A stretch of 64,000 bases of DNA, taken from contig NZ_CAKRXI010000014.1 of assembly GCF_934424005.1 (NCBI RefSeq), forward strand, positions 1 to 64,000, written 5' to 3'. The notes beneath the pieces are model-generated. The model made no database searches, was not told where the DNA came from, and was given only the letters and a program-made list of their open reading frames with translations. Made by a program: the position numbers and the translations under genes. The first letter of the stretch is position 1. Each line of letters opens with the position of its first letter. Source of the DNA: an uncultured Blautia sp. (GTDB lineage Bacteria; Bacillota; Clostridia; Lachnospirales; Lachnospiraceae). Of this stretch, positions 9,619-18,454 are shown one piece after another.

Positions 9619-11688
9619 TTATTTTTCAAAAGGACGATTCAGTTCTTCCGTTCCCGGCAGCACAAAACGCCCATTCTCAATAATAGAAGTTCCTTCTCCA
9701 TCTTCGTCAATTACACGGATACTTCCCAGTTCTTCATATGGAATTGTAATATCTGTATGACATCCATAATAAGCCATGCTGATATCCTCTTTACGAAGAA
9801 TCGAAATCTCATTATCTCTGGCAATGATTTCTCTTCCGTCCGGGTTAAATACCGGAGTATCTTCTGACCAGCTGTAACAGGTATCTCCCACAGCGAAATG
9901 TGGTCCCATTTTCTCAGCGATCAGAATTGGAAGTTTATCTGCAATACCATATTTTTCAGCTGCCACATACGCGGTTGTATTGGTCCCGATTGCAAACTCG
10001 CCCATTGGGATCTTCGGATGATGGTGCAGAATATTATCCTCAATATATGCACGATTCTCCTCTTCTGTCTCAAAGTTTGCACACGAATAATCAATCACCT
10101 GTCCACAGTCAAATACCAGCTTCAGATCCTTAAACTGTAATCCATTCAAATAAACCTTCTTTACATGAAGAATCCCACCAGTTCCGGCAAGCACCGGAGA
10201 AGTAAACACTTCTCCCACTGGAATATTTACATCTGCCACACAATTTTCAAAATTTGTCTGTTTTCGGACATCTTCCAGTTCATGCAGATGAATGATCAAA
10301 TCTGTCTCGTTGTCATCTTTTCCTTTTATTTCCACCCACTGACAGGTATCCAGCGTCTCAATGATCGTCTGCTGTATCCGTTCATACTGTTTATAATCCA
10401 GTGTATTGATCTTCACAATCTCGGCAAAAATCTTTGAAAAATCATTTCCGATCTCCGGCACCGGATAGGCAATGATCGTAAAGCTTCTCTCATCGCCCCT
10501 GATGTAACGATTTACGATCTGACCGGATTCGTTATCCAGCTCTACCTGCATTTTCTGCTGTGCTTCATTTAAAGCCCACGCACCTTCTGTAGAAACAGGA
10601 GCAAATGGTTCTTCTCCAAAAGTCTCAATACATGCCGGTCCGCCATGAACTGCAGCCAGATCTTTATATTTCTCATATGCATTCTGCATAGAACGAAGTT
10701 TACGCTGTACATAGTCACTGTCCATAAAGAGTGCCTGATCCTGCCTGTGATCATACTCATACTGCGGATTTGCATTTCCGCCAACAAAACCGATCCATGC
10801 ATTGCCTCTTTTATTCACTGCATGTGTGGCATGGCGATAGATCACCGGTTCAAGCCCCATCTCACGGAACTGCAGGATTGCAGCACGTACCATTCGCTCA
10901 AATCCAAGATTATAACGAATGTTTACCGTCTTTTTCCTGGTAATGTCTTTTCTTCCATTAATAAAACCAATTCTGTATCCTTCCGTATATGTGCGTGCCA
11001 TACTGTCAATCTCATCCTGACTGAGACTGTTCATAAATTCTGCAACTCCTGTTTCATTTGCAGAAACATATTCTCCATACCTGTACAGATAACGCAGATC
11101 TGACAGATCAGAATCCATTACGATTCTTACAGCAAAATCCAGCTGCGGATCAACCGCTTCCGCAATCCTCTGTTCCATCATATCCTGACAATAGTCGTTC
11201 ACATAAGAACGCAGCATGTTTTCCACATTTTTTACAGATGGCAGTTCGCCATTTTCAAAAGCAGCATATACTTCAAGAAAAAGTTCTGCTGTCACTGTAT
11301 AATCCCAGAATTTTTTTTCATATGCATAGGCGATTGCTCCACGAAGTTCTGCATAAAGAAATGTAAATGCCCTTCCATATTCACCGAGTTTTTCTTCTGC
11401 ATATGCTGGATTCCCGTAACAGTGTGTATAATTCTGAGGAAACAGTTCTTTATAAAGCTCTGTATTTTCTTTCTGTAATTCTTCTACGGAAAGCTTTACT
11501 TCATCTCTTTCCAGTATGGCTGCTGTTTTCTCCAAAAAAGACGCCATACTCTGAAAGAAATCCAGAAAATCCGCCTTTACAGTTGTTTCGGTACAGATTT
11601 CAACAATTCGATTTTTTGCCAGATCGTAGCGTTCTTTCAGCAATTCATCCACTTTATCATCTCCTCCGTTTAAATTTAATTTAGTCAT
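9619..11688 (-). CDS. M29-type metallo-aminopeptidase with long N-terminal extension
   Basis: A cytoplasmic protein of 689 residues, much longer than typical M29 aminopeptidases (about 370-410). The C-terminal half holds M29-like signatures in order: VNIPVGEVFTSP, GEFAIGTN, AEKMGPHFAVGD and GCHTDITI, which supply the metal-binding Glu and His residues. The first ~330 residues look helical and match nothing I know. A substrate cannot be named. It is the last gene of the run that begins with pyrE and overlaps the HD gene by 8 bases. The start ATG is the first in frame. Confidence 0.8.
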   Translation of the reverse strand: MTKLNLNGGDDKVDELLKERYDLAKNRIVEICTETTVKADFLDFFQSMASFLEKTAAILERDEVKLSVEELQKENTELYKELFPQNYTHCYGNPAYAEEKLGEYGRAFTFLYAELRGAIAYAYEKKFWDYTVTAELFLEVYAAFENGELPSVKNVENMLRSYVNDYCQDMMEQRIAEAVDPQLDFAVRIVMDSDLSDLRYLYRYGEYVSANETGVAEFMNSLSQDEIDSMARTYTEGYRIGFINGRKDITRKKTVNIRYNLGFERMVRAAILQFREMGLEPVIYRHATHAVNKRGNAWIGFVGGNANPQYEYDHRQDQALFMDSDYVQRKLRSMQNAYEKYKDLAAVHGGPACIETFGEEPFAPVSTEGAWALNEAQQKMQVELDNESGQIVNRYIRGDERSFTIIAYPVPEIGNDFSKIFAEIVKINTLDYKQYERIQQTIIETLDTCQWVEIKGKDDNETDLIIHLHELEDVRKQTNFENCVADVNIPVGEVFTSPVLAGTGGILHVKKVYLNGLQFKDLKLVFDCGQVIDYSCANFETEEENRAYIEDNILHHHPKIPMGEFAIGTNTTAYVAAEKYGIADKLPILIAEKMGPHFAVGDTCYSWSEDTPVFNPDGREIIARDNEISILRKEDISMAYYGCHTDITIPYEELGSIRVIDEDGEGTSIIENGRFVLPGTEELNRPFEK

Positions 11689-12268
11689 CGATCACATGTC
11701 CCAGTTGAATATGTTTGTCTATCAGCTGCTTCATATATTCCCATATTTCCCTGGAACCTTCCGCAGTATGCTCATTTCTTCTGTATATCTGACTCTTATG
11801 TACAGTATGTTCCTTCCAGCTCTTTCCTCCGGAAGCATCATTCAGAAGCAGTGGCTGACAATTATCCAGCATATGTGCAAACTTCGCCTCTGCTGTCTCA
11901 TATGCTTCAAATTCTTCCCATAAATTTCTGAACTTTGTACCCTGATCTTCCGGAAGCATACCAAAAATACGGTCTGCAGCCTTTGTCTCACGCGCTCTCT
12001 GCGTTGCCAGTCCTGCCTGATCATATGCATATGTATCTCCGGCATCAATCTCCACAAGATCATGGATCAAAACCATAGGGATCACTTTTGCCAGGTCAAC
12101 CTCTTCATTGGCATATTCCTTCAACAACACTGCCATAAGAGTCAGATGCCAGGAATGTTCCGCATCATTTTCCTTACGGCTCCCGTCTGCCAGATATGTC
12201 TGACGTATAATCTGTTTTACTTTATCCACTTCCAAAATAAATTTCATCTGCTGTTGCAAGCGTTCCAT
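11681..12268 (-). CDS. HD domain protein, YfbR/HDDC2-like nucleotidase
   Basis: A 195-residue HD-superfamily phosphohydrolase. Metal ligands are visible as NDAEHSWHL (first His), VLIHDLVEIDAGD (HD pair) and the later Asp in HMLDNCQPLLL. YfbR-type members are 5'-deoxynucleotidases; this is the likely class, but the substrate is inferred. Downstream it overlaps the aminopeptidase by 8 bases; upstream the DUF6142 gene ends 3 bases before its start. Confidence 0.85.
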   Translation of the reverse strand: MERLQQQMKFILEVDKVKQIIRQTYLADGSRKENDAEHSWHLTLMAVLLKEYANEEVDLAKVIPMVLIHDLVEIDAGDTYAYDQAGLATQRARETKAADRIFGMLPEDQGTKFRNLWEEFEAYETAEAKFAHMLDNCQPLLLNDASGGKSWKEHTVHKSQIYRRNEHTAEGSREIWEYMKQLIDKHIQLGHVIDD

Positions 12269-12271
12269 TTT

Positions 12272-12586
12272 TCACACTCCCATCAAAAAAAAGGCCAACC
12301 AGCCTACCATAAAGATTCCATTAAGGATTGATCCGATAATACTGGTCCTGTGTGTACATTTTTCTTCTGAAAAGCTGCTGATTCCCATCAGAAATCCATA
12401 TACAGAAAGCAGCGCTGCAAACAGGCAGATGCCTCCCACAATAAATCCATAGGATCCTTCAAGTACATAAGCTATCCCAACAGCCCCTCCAAACAGAAGC
12501 AGGGAAGCAATCGCCAGCCCCACTGACAGCTTCCCTTTTGCAGCCTCTTTCTTTTTTATGATCGCGTATCTATATCTTCTCGCCAT
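12272..12586 (-). CDS. Small membrane protein, DUF6142-like
   Basis: A 104-residue protein with three predicted transmembrane helices (about residues 21-41, 47-70, 84-103) after a basic N-terminus (MARRYRYAIIKKK). I associate this arrangement with DUF6142 of Lachnospiraceae; the function is unknown. Its start lies inside the end of the VanZ gene (17-base overlap), so it is part of the same transcript. Confidence 0.75.
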   Translation of the reverse strand: MARRYRYAIIKKKEAAKGKLSVGLAIASLLLFGGAVGIAYVLEGSYGFIVGGICLFAALLSVYGFLMGISSFSEEKCTHRTSIIGSILNGIFMVGWLAFFLMGV

Positions 12587-13043
12587 ATCGTTTTCTCCTC
12601 AGATAATTACAGACAGCAAAAAGCATATATCCGATTGCTGCCCCAAGTGTATTCAAAATCAGATCGTCCACATCAAAACATCCCACTTTTGCAATTAACT
12701 GCACTGTTTCCACCAAAAGGCTGAGTGAAAAACCGGATGCAACAATGAACAAACCGTTTCGGCATTTATGCGCAATGACCGGAAGGATAAAACCATATGG
12801 AATAAAGCCTATCACATTTCCAAAAAGATTGGTGATCAAAGCAAACATCCCAAGCTGTTTTCTGTATATCCAGAATCTTCTGATTTCTACAAACGGAACC
12901 AGATTATACCGATACATCCGTTCTTCCGCTGTAACGCGCCCATATTCTTCTGAAAAGAAAAGAAAATAAACAAGAAGCAGTACATAAAGTATAAACAAAA
13001 GCACACTCAGAAACCTGATTTTACGTTTTGTACTGTCTTTCAA
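12570..13043 (-). CDS. VanZ family membrane protein
   Basis: 157 residues with four to five hydrophobic helices and the VanZ pattern: YNLVPFVEIRRF after the first helix, NLFGNVIGFIPYGFILP, and FDVDDLILNTLGAAIGY. VanZ in enterococci gives low teicoplanin resistance by an unknown mechanism; most chromosomal homologues have no known role. The start codon is TTG (13041-13043), preceded by GGATAGGGG; no ATG fits. The 50-codon gene upstream ends 20 bases before it. Confidence 0.9.
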   Translation of the reverse strand: MKDSTKRKIRFLSVLLFILYVLLLVYFLFFSEEYGRVTAEERMYRYNLVPFVEIRRFWIYRKQLGMFALITNLFGNVIGFIPYGFILPVIAHKCRNGLFIVASGFSLSLLVETVQLIAKVGCFDVDDLILNTLGAAIGYMLFAVCNYLRRKRYGEKI

Positions 13044-13062
13044 TTTTTACCCCTATCCGGCT

Positions 13063-13215
13063 TCAGATCAGAATATCAGACTTTCTTTTCAGCAGTCTGC
13101 TTCCACTGACGATCATCAGCACTCCTGCAGCAACACCTGTTACAAGGGTTATGATCCCTACTGCAATACTGCATGCGCCCGTACGACTCATGGTTTTATA
13201 TATTTTTTCATTCAT
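13063..13215 (-). CDS. Small single-span membrane protein (50 aa)
   Basis: A 50-codon gene with an excellent TAAGGAGG site 7 bases before its ATG. The product starts MNEKIYKTMSRTGACSIA, has one hydrophobic helix (about residues 16-37, VGIITLVTGVAAGVLMIV) and ends in a basic tail LLKRKSDILI. It lies 50 bases after pyrE and 19 before the VanZ gene, same strand, so it belongs to the pyrE transcript. I recall similar short proteins in Lachnospiraceae but know no function. Confidence 0.75.
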   Translation of the reverse strand: MNEKIYKTMSRTGACSIAVGIITLVTGVAAGVLMIVSGSRLLKRKSDILI

Positions 13216-13265
13216 GGCAATTCCTCCTTATGCAGATACCGTTCATCCCACTGATCAGCCAGAAA

Positions 13266-13946
13266 CTATTTTGCACCATACTGGCTGTAATATGCATCAA
13301 TTGCCTTCTTCAGTTCATCATCAATGATAACCTGGCCTTTGTATTCTTTATTGTAAAGATGTTCAATAACTTCAGCCATGGTAACGATTGCATTTGTTTC
13401 AAAGCCATACAGGTCATGTACTTCGTCAAGTGCGCACTTCACACCGCCTTTTCCAACCTCCATACGGTCAAGTGAAACCATCAGTCCAACAATTTCTACA
13501 TTGGCTGCACCTCTTACCTTCGGCACTGTCTCTTCCATAGATTTTCCGGAAGTAGTAACGTCTTCGATCATAACTACCCGATCTCCGTCCTTCAGTTTGC
13601 TTCCAAGAAAACTTCCTTTATCTGCACCATGATCTTTTTCCTCTTTACGGTCAGAGCAGTAACGAATTTCTTTGCCATACAGTTCGCTGAACGCAATCGC
13701 TGTAACAACACTGAGTGGAATTCCCTTGTATGCCGGTCCAAACAGCACATCAAAATCATCACCATATTTGTCATGAATTGCTTTTGCATAGTATTCCCCA
13801 AGTTTTTTTAACTGAGAACCAGTTACATATCCACCCGCATTCATAAAGAACGGAGATTTTCTTCCACTCTTCAGTGTAAATTCGCCAAATTTCAGCACCT
13901 GACTGTCTACCATAAATTCAATAAATTCCTGTTTATACTGTTCCAT
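13266..13946 (-). CDS. pyrE: Orotate phosphoribosyltransferase
   Basis: Joins orotate and PRPP to OMP, step 5 of pyrimidine synthesis. 226 residues, with the PRPP-binding loop VVMIEDVTTSGKSM, GPAYKGIPLSVVTAIA, and the catalytic-loop lysines in SDRKEEKDHG. AGGAGG precedes the ATG. It is separated from pyrF-pyrK-pyrD by a MATE exporter gene and its terminator, and seems to have its own promoter. Confidence 0.97.
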   Translation of the reverse strand: MEQYKQEFIEFMVDSQVLKFGEFTLKSGRKSPFFMNAGGYVTGSQLKKLGEYYAKAIHDKYGDDFDVLFGPAYKGIPLSVVTAIAFSELYGKEIRYCSDRKEEKDHGADKGSFLGSKLKDGDRVVMIEDVTTSGKSMEETVPKVRGAANVEIVGLMVSLDRMEVGKGGVKCALDEVHDLYGFETNAIVTMAEVIEHLYNKEYKGQVIIDDELKKAIDAYYSQYGAK

Positions 13947-14029
13947 TTTATTCTGGACCTCCTGTCTACACGGCTTTTTGCCTGTCTTCTGTCTGAATCT
14001 GTTCAGATCATTCTCTGAATATCTTCTTT

Positions 14030-14058
14030 ATAGTAACATAAAAAAGCCAACTATTCAA
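14030..14058 (-). promoter_or_regulatory. Putative pyrE promoter overlapping the upstream terminator
   Basis: On the minus strand TTGAAT (14053-14058), 17 bases, TACTAT (14030-14035). The -35 box falls in the 3' arm of the terminator hairpin at 14041-14097. Confidence 0.5.
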
Positions 14059-14097
14059 TCCTGTTAACTTTCCCGTTTCGGATTGAAGCTGGCTTTT
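14040..14097 (-). terminator. Terminator of the MATE gene
   Basis: On the minus strand AAAAGCCA...TTCAATCC pairs with GGATTGAA...TGGCTTTTTT, giving a two-part stem with a T-run, 7 bases after the MATE stop codon. Confidence 0.85.
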
Positions 14098-14104
14098 GTT
14101 GCTC

Positions 14105-15457
14105 CTATTGTCTCATTGCTTTCATATGTTTTCCCATTACATAATAGTAATATGGAATCAGTGGAATCAGTGCTGCGATCCAGGCCATTGGATCCGCCAG
14201 GCAAACGCCTGCAAATGTCGTTCTTCCCGCAACCAAAACTACGATCAGTGTTCTGGCAACCAGTTCAAAAACGCCTCCCAGCATCGGTACCATTCCATAT
14301 CCCATCCCCTGCAGGGCATTTCGAAATACAAAAATTGTACACAAAAACGGATATGCCCAGAATACTGTACGGAAATATGTCACTGACACCTGCACAACAT
14401 CTGTCTGTGACGGGTTGATAAACAGATATGTAAAATATTTTCCACCGAAATAAACCAGGGCCATCTCAGCCACGCTCCATACCAGAAGCATGATCCAGGA
14501 ATATTTTACTCCCTGTTTTACCCGGTCCATACGTCCTGCTCCACGATTCTGTCCGACATATGTCGCGATCGTTGCACCCATAGAAACAGCCACCATACCA
14601 ATTACATTCTGGATCTTTCCTGCAGCGGAAAATCCAGCCATATAGGTAGCGCCATAAATATTTACCGCACTCTGTACAATGATCGTTCCTATTGCCGTGA
14701 TGGAAAACTGAAGTCCCATGGGAATTCCAAGAATCATCAGTTTACTCATACTGCCTTTTCGAAGTTCAAAGTTTTTCTTCTCAAGATGAAGAATCGGATA
14801 TTTCTTTTTTATATAAACCAGACAGCAGATTGCTGAAACGCCCTGTGCGATCACAGTTGCATATGCACAGCCTTCTACTCCCATTCCTACAAAACGAATC
14901 AGTACAATATCCAGCACAACATTGATGCCCGCTGAAATGATCAGAAAATACAACGGGGATTTCGAATCTCCCAGTGCACGCAGAAACGCAGCCAACGTAT
15001 TATACGCTGCAGTAACAAGAAGGCCAGCATAAATAATCCCCATATATCCGGCCACATCTCCCATCAGATCTTCCGGAGAATTCATAAGTCGCAGAATCGG
15101 CACATTAAATACCAAAAATCCTATGGTCATAGCAGCAGCAAAACCAAACATAAGATAAATGGACATTGCCACAAAATGTCGCATATCGTCATACTTCTTC
15201 GCTCCAAACATCTGTGCCACAATAATTGCGAATCCACTACTCAGTCCGTTCAGCCAACCGGTCACAAAAAACATCAGCGATCCGGTACTTCCAATTGCAG
15301 CAAGTGCATCTACTCCAATAAACTGTCCTGCCACAATAGAATCTACAATATTATAAAACTGTTGGAATATGTTTCCAAGAAACATCGGTATCATAAACTG
15401 AATGATCAATCTGACCGGATTTCCCACAGTCATGTCATTTGTTTTCTGTTTGTTCAA
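14105..15457 (-). CDS. MATE family efflux transporter
   Basis: 450 residues, twelve predicted membrane helices, the standard size for multidrug and toxic compound extrusion proteins (cation-coupled export through the cytoplasmic membrane). The N-terminal half has NPVRLIIQFMIPMFLGNIFQQFYNIVDS and GVDALAAIGSTGS, typical of the DinF/NorM-like Firmicutes branch. It lies between pyrD and pyrE on the same strand; whether it is read through from the pyrimidine operon is open. The substrate is unknown. Confidence 0.95.
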   Translation of the reverse strand: MNKQKTNDMTVGNPVRLIIQFMIPMFLGNIFQQFYNIVDSIVAGQFIGVDALAAIGSTGSLMFFVTGWLNGLSSGFAIIVAQMFGAKKYDDMRHFVAMSIYLMFGFAAAMTIGFLVFNVPILRLMNSPEDLMGDVAGYMGIIYAGLLVTAAYNTLAAFLRALGDSKSPLYFLIISAGINVVLDIVLIRFVGMGVEGCAYATVIAQGVSAICCLVYIKKKYPILHLEKKNFELRKGSMSKLMILGIPMGLQFSITAIGTIIVQSAVNIYGATYMAGFSAAGKIQNVIGMVAVSMGATIATYVGQNRGAGRMDRVKQGVKYSWIMLLVWSVAEMALVYFGGKYFTYLFINPSQTDVVQVSVTYFRTVFWAYPFLCTIFVFRNALQGMGYGMVPMLGGVFELVARTLIVVLVAGRTTFAGVCLADPMAWIAALIPLIPYYYYVMGKHMKAMRQ

Positions 15458-15478
15458 AATATTTCCTTTCCCGATACA

Positions 15479-15516
15479 AGACAGCAGAAAAAGTTTTTCA
15501 ACCTTCGCTGCTGTCT
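15479..15516 (-). repeat. Stem-loop between pyrD and the MATE gene
   Basis: A perfect 9-base stem (AGACAGCAG 15479-15487, CTGCTGTCT 15508-15516) with a 20-base loop. No T-run follows on the minus strand, so it is more likely an mRNA-processing or attenuating structure than a full terminator. Confidence 0.5.
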
Positions 15517-15548
15517 CTTATGTATTTCTATTCTGTTTTCTGTAGCTA

Positions 15549-16454
15549 CTATTTTACAATACCAATCAGCTGATTGATATCCTCAACTTTCTGCTGTTCC
15601 ATAAATTTCGCCAGCCCATCCACAATTTCTGTTGTTGCATATGGATTAAAGAAATTAGCAGTTCCAACTGACACTGCTGTTGCACCTGCCATGATAAATT
15701 CAAGTGCATCTTCTGCTGTTGCAATTCCACCCATGCCGATGATCGGGAGTTTTACAGCCTGCGCAACCTGATAAACCATACGCACTGCAATCGGTTTCAC
15801 TGCCGGACCGGACATCCCGCCCGTCTTGTTTGCCAGAGCAAATGTTCTTCTGTAAATATCAATTTTCATTCCGGTAAGCGTATTGATCAAAGAAAGAATA
15901 TCTGCGCCGCCAGCCTCAGCCGCTCTGGCCATCTCTGTGATATCAGTCACATTCGGACTGAGCTTCATGATGATTGGCTGTCTTGCATATTTCTTTACTT
16001 CTTTTGTGATTGCTTCCAGTGCATGAGGATTCTGTCCAAATGCGATACCGCCCTCTTTTACATTTGGGCAGGATACATTGATTTCCAGTAAGTCAACCGG
16101 TTCATCCGCCAGTCTCTCCACCACTTCACAATAATCTTCGGTACTCTTTCCACAAACATTTACAATAATTTTTGTATCATACTGTTTCAGAAACGGAATG
16201 TCTCTCCTGCAAAAAAGATCGATTCCCGGATTCTGAAGTCCGATTGCATTCAGCATTCCACTTGCAGTCTCTGTCACTCTCGGAGTCGGGTTTCCTGGCC
16301 ATGGTACATTTGCAACACCCTTAGTCACAACACCACCAAGTTTATTAAGATCTACAAATTCACTATATTCTGCGCCGGAACCAAACGTACCGGAAGCAGT
16401 CATGACAGGATTTTTTAATTCAACTCCGGCAAGAGTTACTTTTGTATTGATCAT
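15549..16454 (-). CDS. pyrD: Dihydroorotate dehydrogenase B, catalytic subunit
   Basis: Class 1B PyrD (301 residues) oxidises dihydroorotate to orotate and passes electrons to PyrK, then NAD. Visible: KNPVMTASGTFGSG, the active-site cysteine region EINVSCPNVKEGG, and FMN phosphate-binding GMGGIATAEDALEFIMAGA. The start is the ATG at 16454, after GGAGGTGG; it overlaps the pyrK stop as ATGA. A longer in-frame start at 16496 has no comparable ribosome site. Confidence 0.97.
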   Translation of the reverse strand: MINTKVTLAGVELKNPVMTASGTFGSGAEYSEFVDLNKLGGVVTKGVANVPWPGNPTPRVTETASGMLNAIGLQNPGIDLFCRRDIPFLKQYDTKIIVNVCGKSTEDYCEVVERLADEPVDLLEINVSCPNVKEGGIAFGQNPHALEAITKEVKKYARQPIIMKLSPNVTDITEMARAAEAGGADILSLINTLTGMKIDIYRRTFALANKTGGMSGPAVKPIAVRMVYQVAQAVKLPIIGMGGIATAEDALEFIMAGATAVSVGTANFFNPYATTEIVDGLAKFMEQQKVEDINQLIGIVK

Positions 16455-17233
16455 AACTCCACCTCCGTACTCAAGAATACCGGTCCATCTTTGCAAACAC
16501 GTTTGTTATGCACCAGAGAATGCGCATCAATCTCTTTTGATTTGCAGACACATCCAAGACACGCCCCGATTCCACACGCCATTCTTTCCTCCATGGAAAT
16601 CCAGCATGTGATATTATTCTCTGCTGCATATTCTTTCAGTGCACGAAGCATCGGCGTTGGACCACATGCAAAAATAACCTCTGCCTCAAGTCCCTTTTCA
16701 CAAATCGCATTTAATACATTGCCTTTTGTCCCTGCGCTTCCATCTTCTGTAGCAACATAAACATCTGCATATCTTGCAAATTCATCGTTCAGGAACAATT
16801 CATCCCTATATCCAAGAACTGCTATTTTTTCAGCTTTTAACTGTTTTGCAGTCTCAAGCATCGGTGGAATTCCGATGCCGCCACCAATCAGAAATACTTT
16901 TTTCCCTTCTGCTTCTTCCAACGGAAAACCATTTCCAAGAGGTCCCAATGCCTCAATCTTTTCTCCTGATTTCAGTCTGGAAAATCCTTCTGTTCCTGTA
17001 TTCTTCCCAGTCACACGATACACCAGTCTGATTTTGCTGTCTTCTTTATCAATCTCACAGATGCTGATCGGTCTCGGAAGAAGTTTACTTCCATCTCCTG
17101 TATATAAAGAAAGGAACTGCCCCGGACGCGCATTCTGTGCCATCTGATCAGTCTGAAGCCAGAGACTGTAAATATCTCTGCCGATTTCTTCCTGACTGAT
17201 AACAGTCAAAGTCTCTTTTGTTTTTGTACTCAT
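16451..17233 (-). CDS. pyrK: Dihydroorotate dehydrogenase B, electron transfer subunit
   Basis: FAD- and [2Fe-2S]-containing subunit that couples PyrD to NAD. 260 residues: FAD-binding LLPRPISICEID, NAD-binding GGGIGIPPMLETAKQL, and a C-terminal cluster motif with four cysteines, CGIGACLGCVCKSKE...C. The ATG at 17233 follows GGAGGAG; the longer form (17275) is not supported. pyrF ends 19 bases upstream. Confidence 0.97.
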   Translation of the reverse strand: MSTKTKETLTVISQEEIGRDIYSLWLQTDQMAQNARPGQFLSLYTGDGSKLLPRPISICEIDKEDSKIRLVYRVTGKNTGTEGFSRLKSGEKIEALGPLGNGFPLEEAEGKKVFLIGGGIGIPPMLETAKQLKAEKIAVLGYRDELFLNDEFARYADVYVATEDGSAGTKGNVLNAICEKGLEAEVIFACGPTPMLRALKEYAAENNITCWISMEERMACGIGACLGCVCKSKEIDAHSLVHNKRVCKDGPVFLSTEVEL

Positions 17234-17252
17234 CTGTCTCCTCCTGCCCTCA

Positions 17253-18179
17253 TTAGCGATTCTTAAGGGCTCCACTGATATCTTCGATCATCACTTCCAC
17301 TGCCTTACGAGACGCATCTGCATAATTCAGTTCTCCAAATTCCGCATATGCTTCCTGTTTGTATGCTGCAATGATTCCTCTGGATGAGTTTACAATCGCA
17401 CCAAGACCATCTTCATTGAAGAAATGCACCAGATCAGAGCCTTTTCCACCCTGTGCACCATATCCAGGTACCAGGATAAATGTTTTTGGCATAAGCTTAC
17501 GAAGTACTTTTCCCATTTCCGGATAAGTTGCACCAACTACAGCTCCGATATAGCTATATTCTTTGCCCATATGATCTGCGCCCCACTCGGCAACTTTCTC
17601 TCCGACCCATTCATACAGTGGACGTCCGTCAATGATACGATCCTGGAATTCACCGCTGGAAGGATTGGATGTCTTTACAAGAATAAACAAACCTTTATTT
17701 TCTTCTTTGCAGACTTCGATAAACGGCTTTACTCCATCTGAACCCAGATATGGATTAACTGTTGCAAAATCCTCATCAAATCCTGCATATTTCTTGGATC
17801 CTACCTGAACATGTCCCAGATGTCCAACTGCATACGCTGCCGATGTGGATCCGATGTCTCCACGCTTGATATCACCAATGACTACAAGATCTTTTGATTT
17901 ACAGTAATCAACTGTCTTTTTGTATGCCTGCAGTCCCGGAATGCCAAACTGCTCATACATTGCAATCTGTGGTTTTACTGCAGGAATCAGGTCATATGTT
18001 GCATCTACGATTCCTTTATTGAACTGCCAGATTGCTTCTGCTGCACCTTCCAGAGTCTCTCCAAATTCTGCAAAGGCATTTTCCTGGATATGTTTCGGTA
18101 TGTAATTCAGCATCGGATCCAGACCTACAACGATCGGTGCATTGGTTTTGCGGATTTTTTCAATAAGCTTGTTGATCAT
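17253..18179 (-). CDS. pyrF: Orotidine 5'-phosphate decarboxylase
   Basis: Decarboxylates OMP to UMP. 308 residues, the larger 'type 2' form. It has PIVVGLDPMLNYIPKHI at the N-terminus and the catalytic DIKRGDIGSTSAAYA with Asp and Lys. GGAGGAAGC precedes the ATG. It is the first gene of pyrF-pyrK-pyrD. A plausible promoter (TTTATT, 17 bases, TATGAT) lies about 50 bases upstream. I see no PyrR-type attenuator. Confidence 0.97.
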   Translation of the reverse strand: MINKLIEKIRKTNAPIVVGLDPMLNYIPKHIQENAFAEFGETLEGAAEAIWQFNKGIVDATYDLIPAVKPQIAMYEQFGIPGLQAYKKTVDYCKSKDLVVIGDIKRGDIGSTSAAYAVGHLGHVQVGSKKYAGFDEDFATVNPYLGSDGVKPFIEVCKEENKGLFILVKTSNPSSGEFQDRIIDGRPLYEWVGEKVAEWGADHMGKEYSYIGAVVGATYPEMGKVLRKLMPKTFILVPGYGAQGGKGSDLVHFFNEDGLGAIVNSSRGIIAAYKQEAYAEFGELNYADASRKAVEVMIEDISGALKNR

Positions 18180-18285
18180 AACTGCTTCCTCCTGGAATTT
18201 ATATTCTTCATATTTCTTCTATACATTATCACTAATATCATACACGAAACAAACGATTTAATAAAGTGTTTTTTACATATTCACC

Positions 18286-18314
18286 TTGACATTTTTAGAA
18301 GTGGGAGATATAAT
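18286..18314 (+). promoter_or_regulatory. Consensus sigma-A promoter of the cold shock gene
   Basis: Perfect TTGACA (18286-18291), 17-base spacer, perfect TATAAT (18309-18314). Transcription should start near 18321 and give a leader of about 134 bases before the csp ATG. Confidence 0.9.
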
Positions 18315-18345
18315 TCTACTCATAGACGAAGAGAACCTTAATATA

Positions 18346-18410
18346 AAATCACTAGTTTTTAGAGATTATATATTACCTACGATATAGTCTCTAAAATCTG
18401 GTGATTTTTT
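18346..18410 (+). promoter_or_regulatory. Long leader hairpin with T-run upstream of csp
   Basis: AAATCAC (18346-18352) pairs with GTGATTT (18401-18407), and inside it TTTTAGAGATTATAT pairs with ATATAGTCTCTAAAA, with a small asymmetric bulge between. The stem has about 22 pairs and is followed by TTTTTT. It has the form of a Rho-independent terminator inside the csp 5' leader. It may act as an attenuator or temperature-sensitive element; this is inference. Confidence 0.75.
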
Positions 18411-18454
18411 CGTCAGATGGACATTTAACTTTTTATTTTTATGGAGGTAACATC

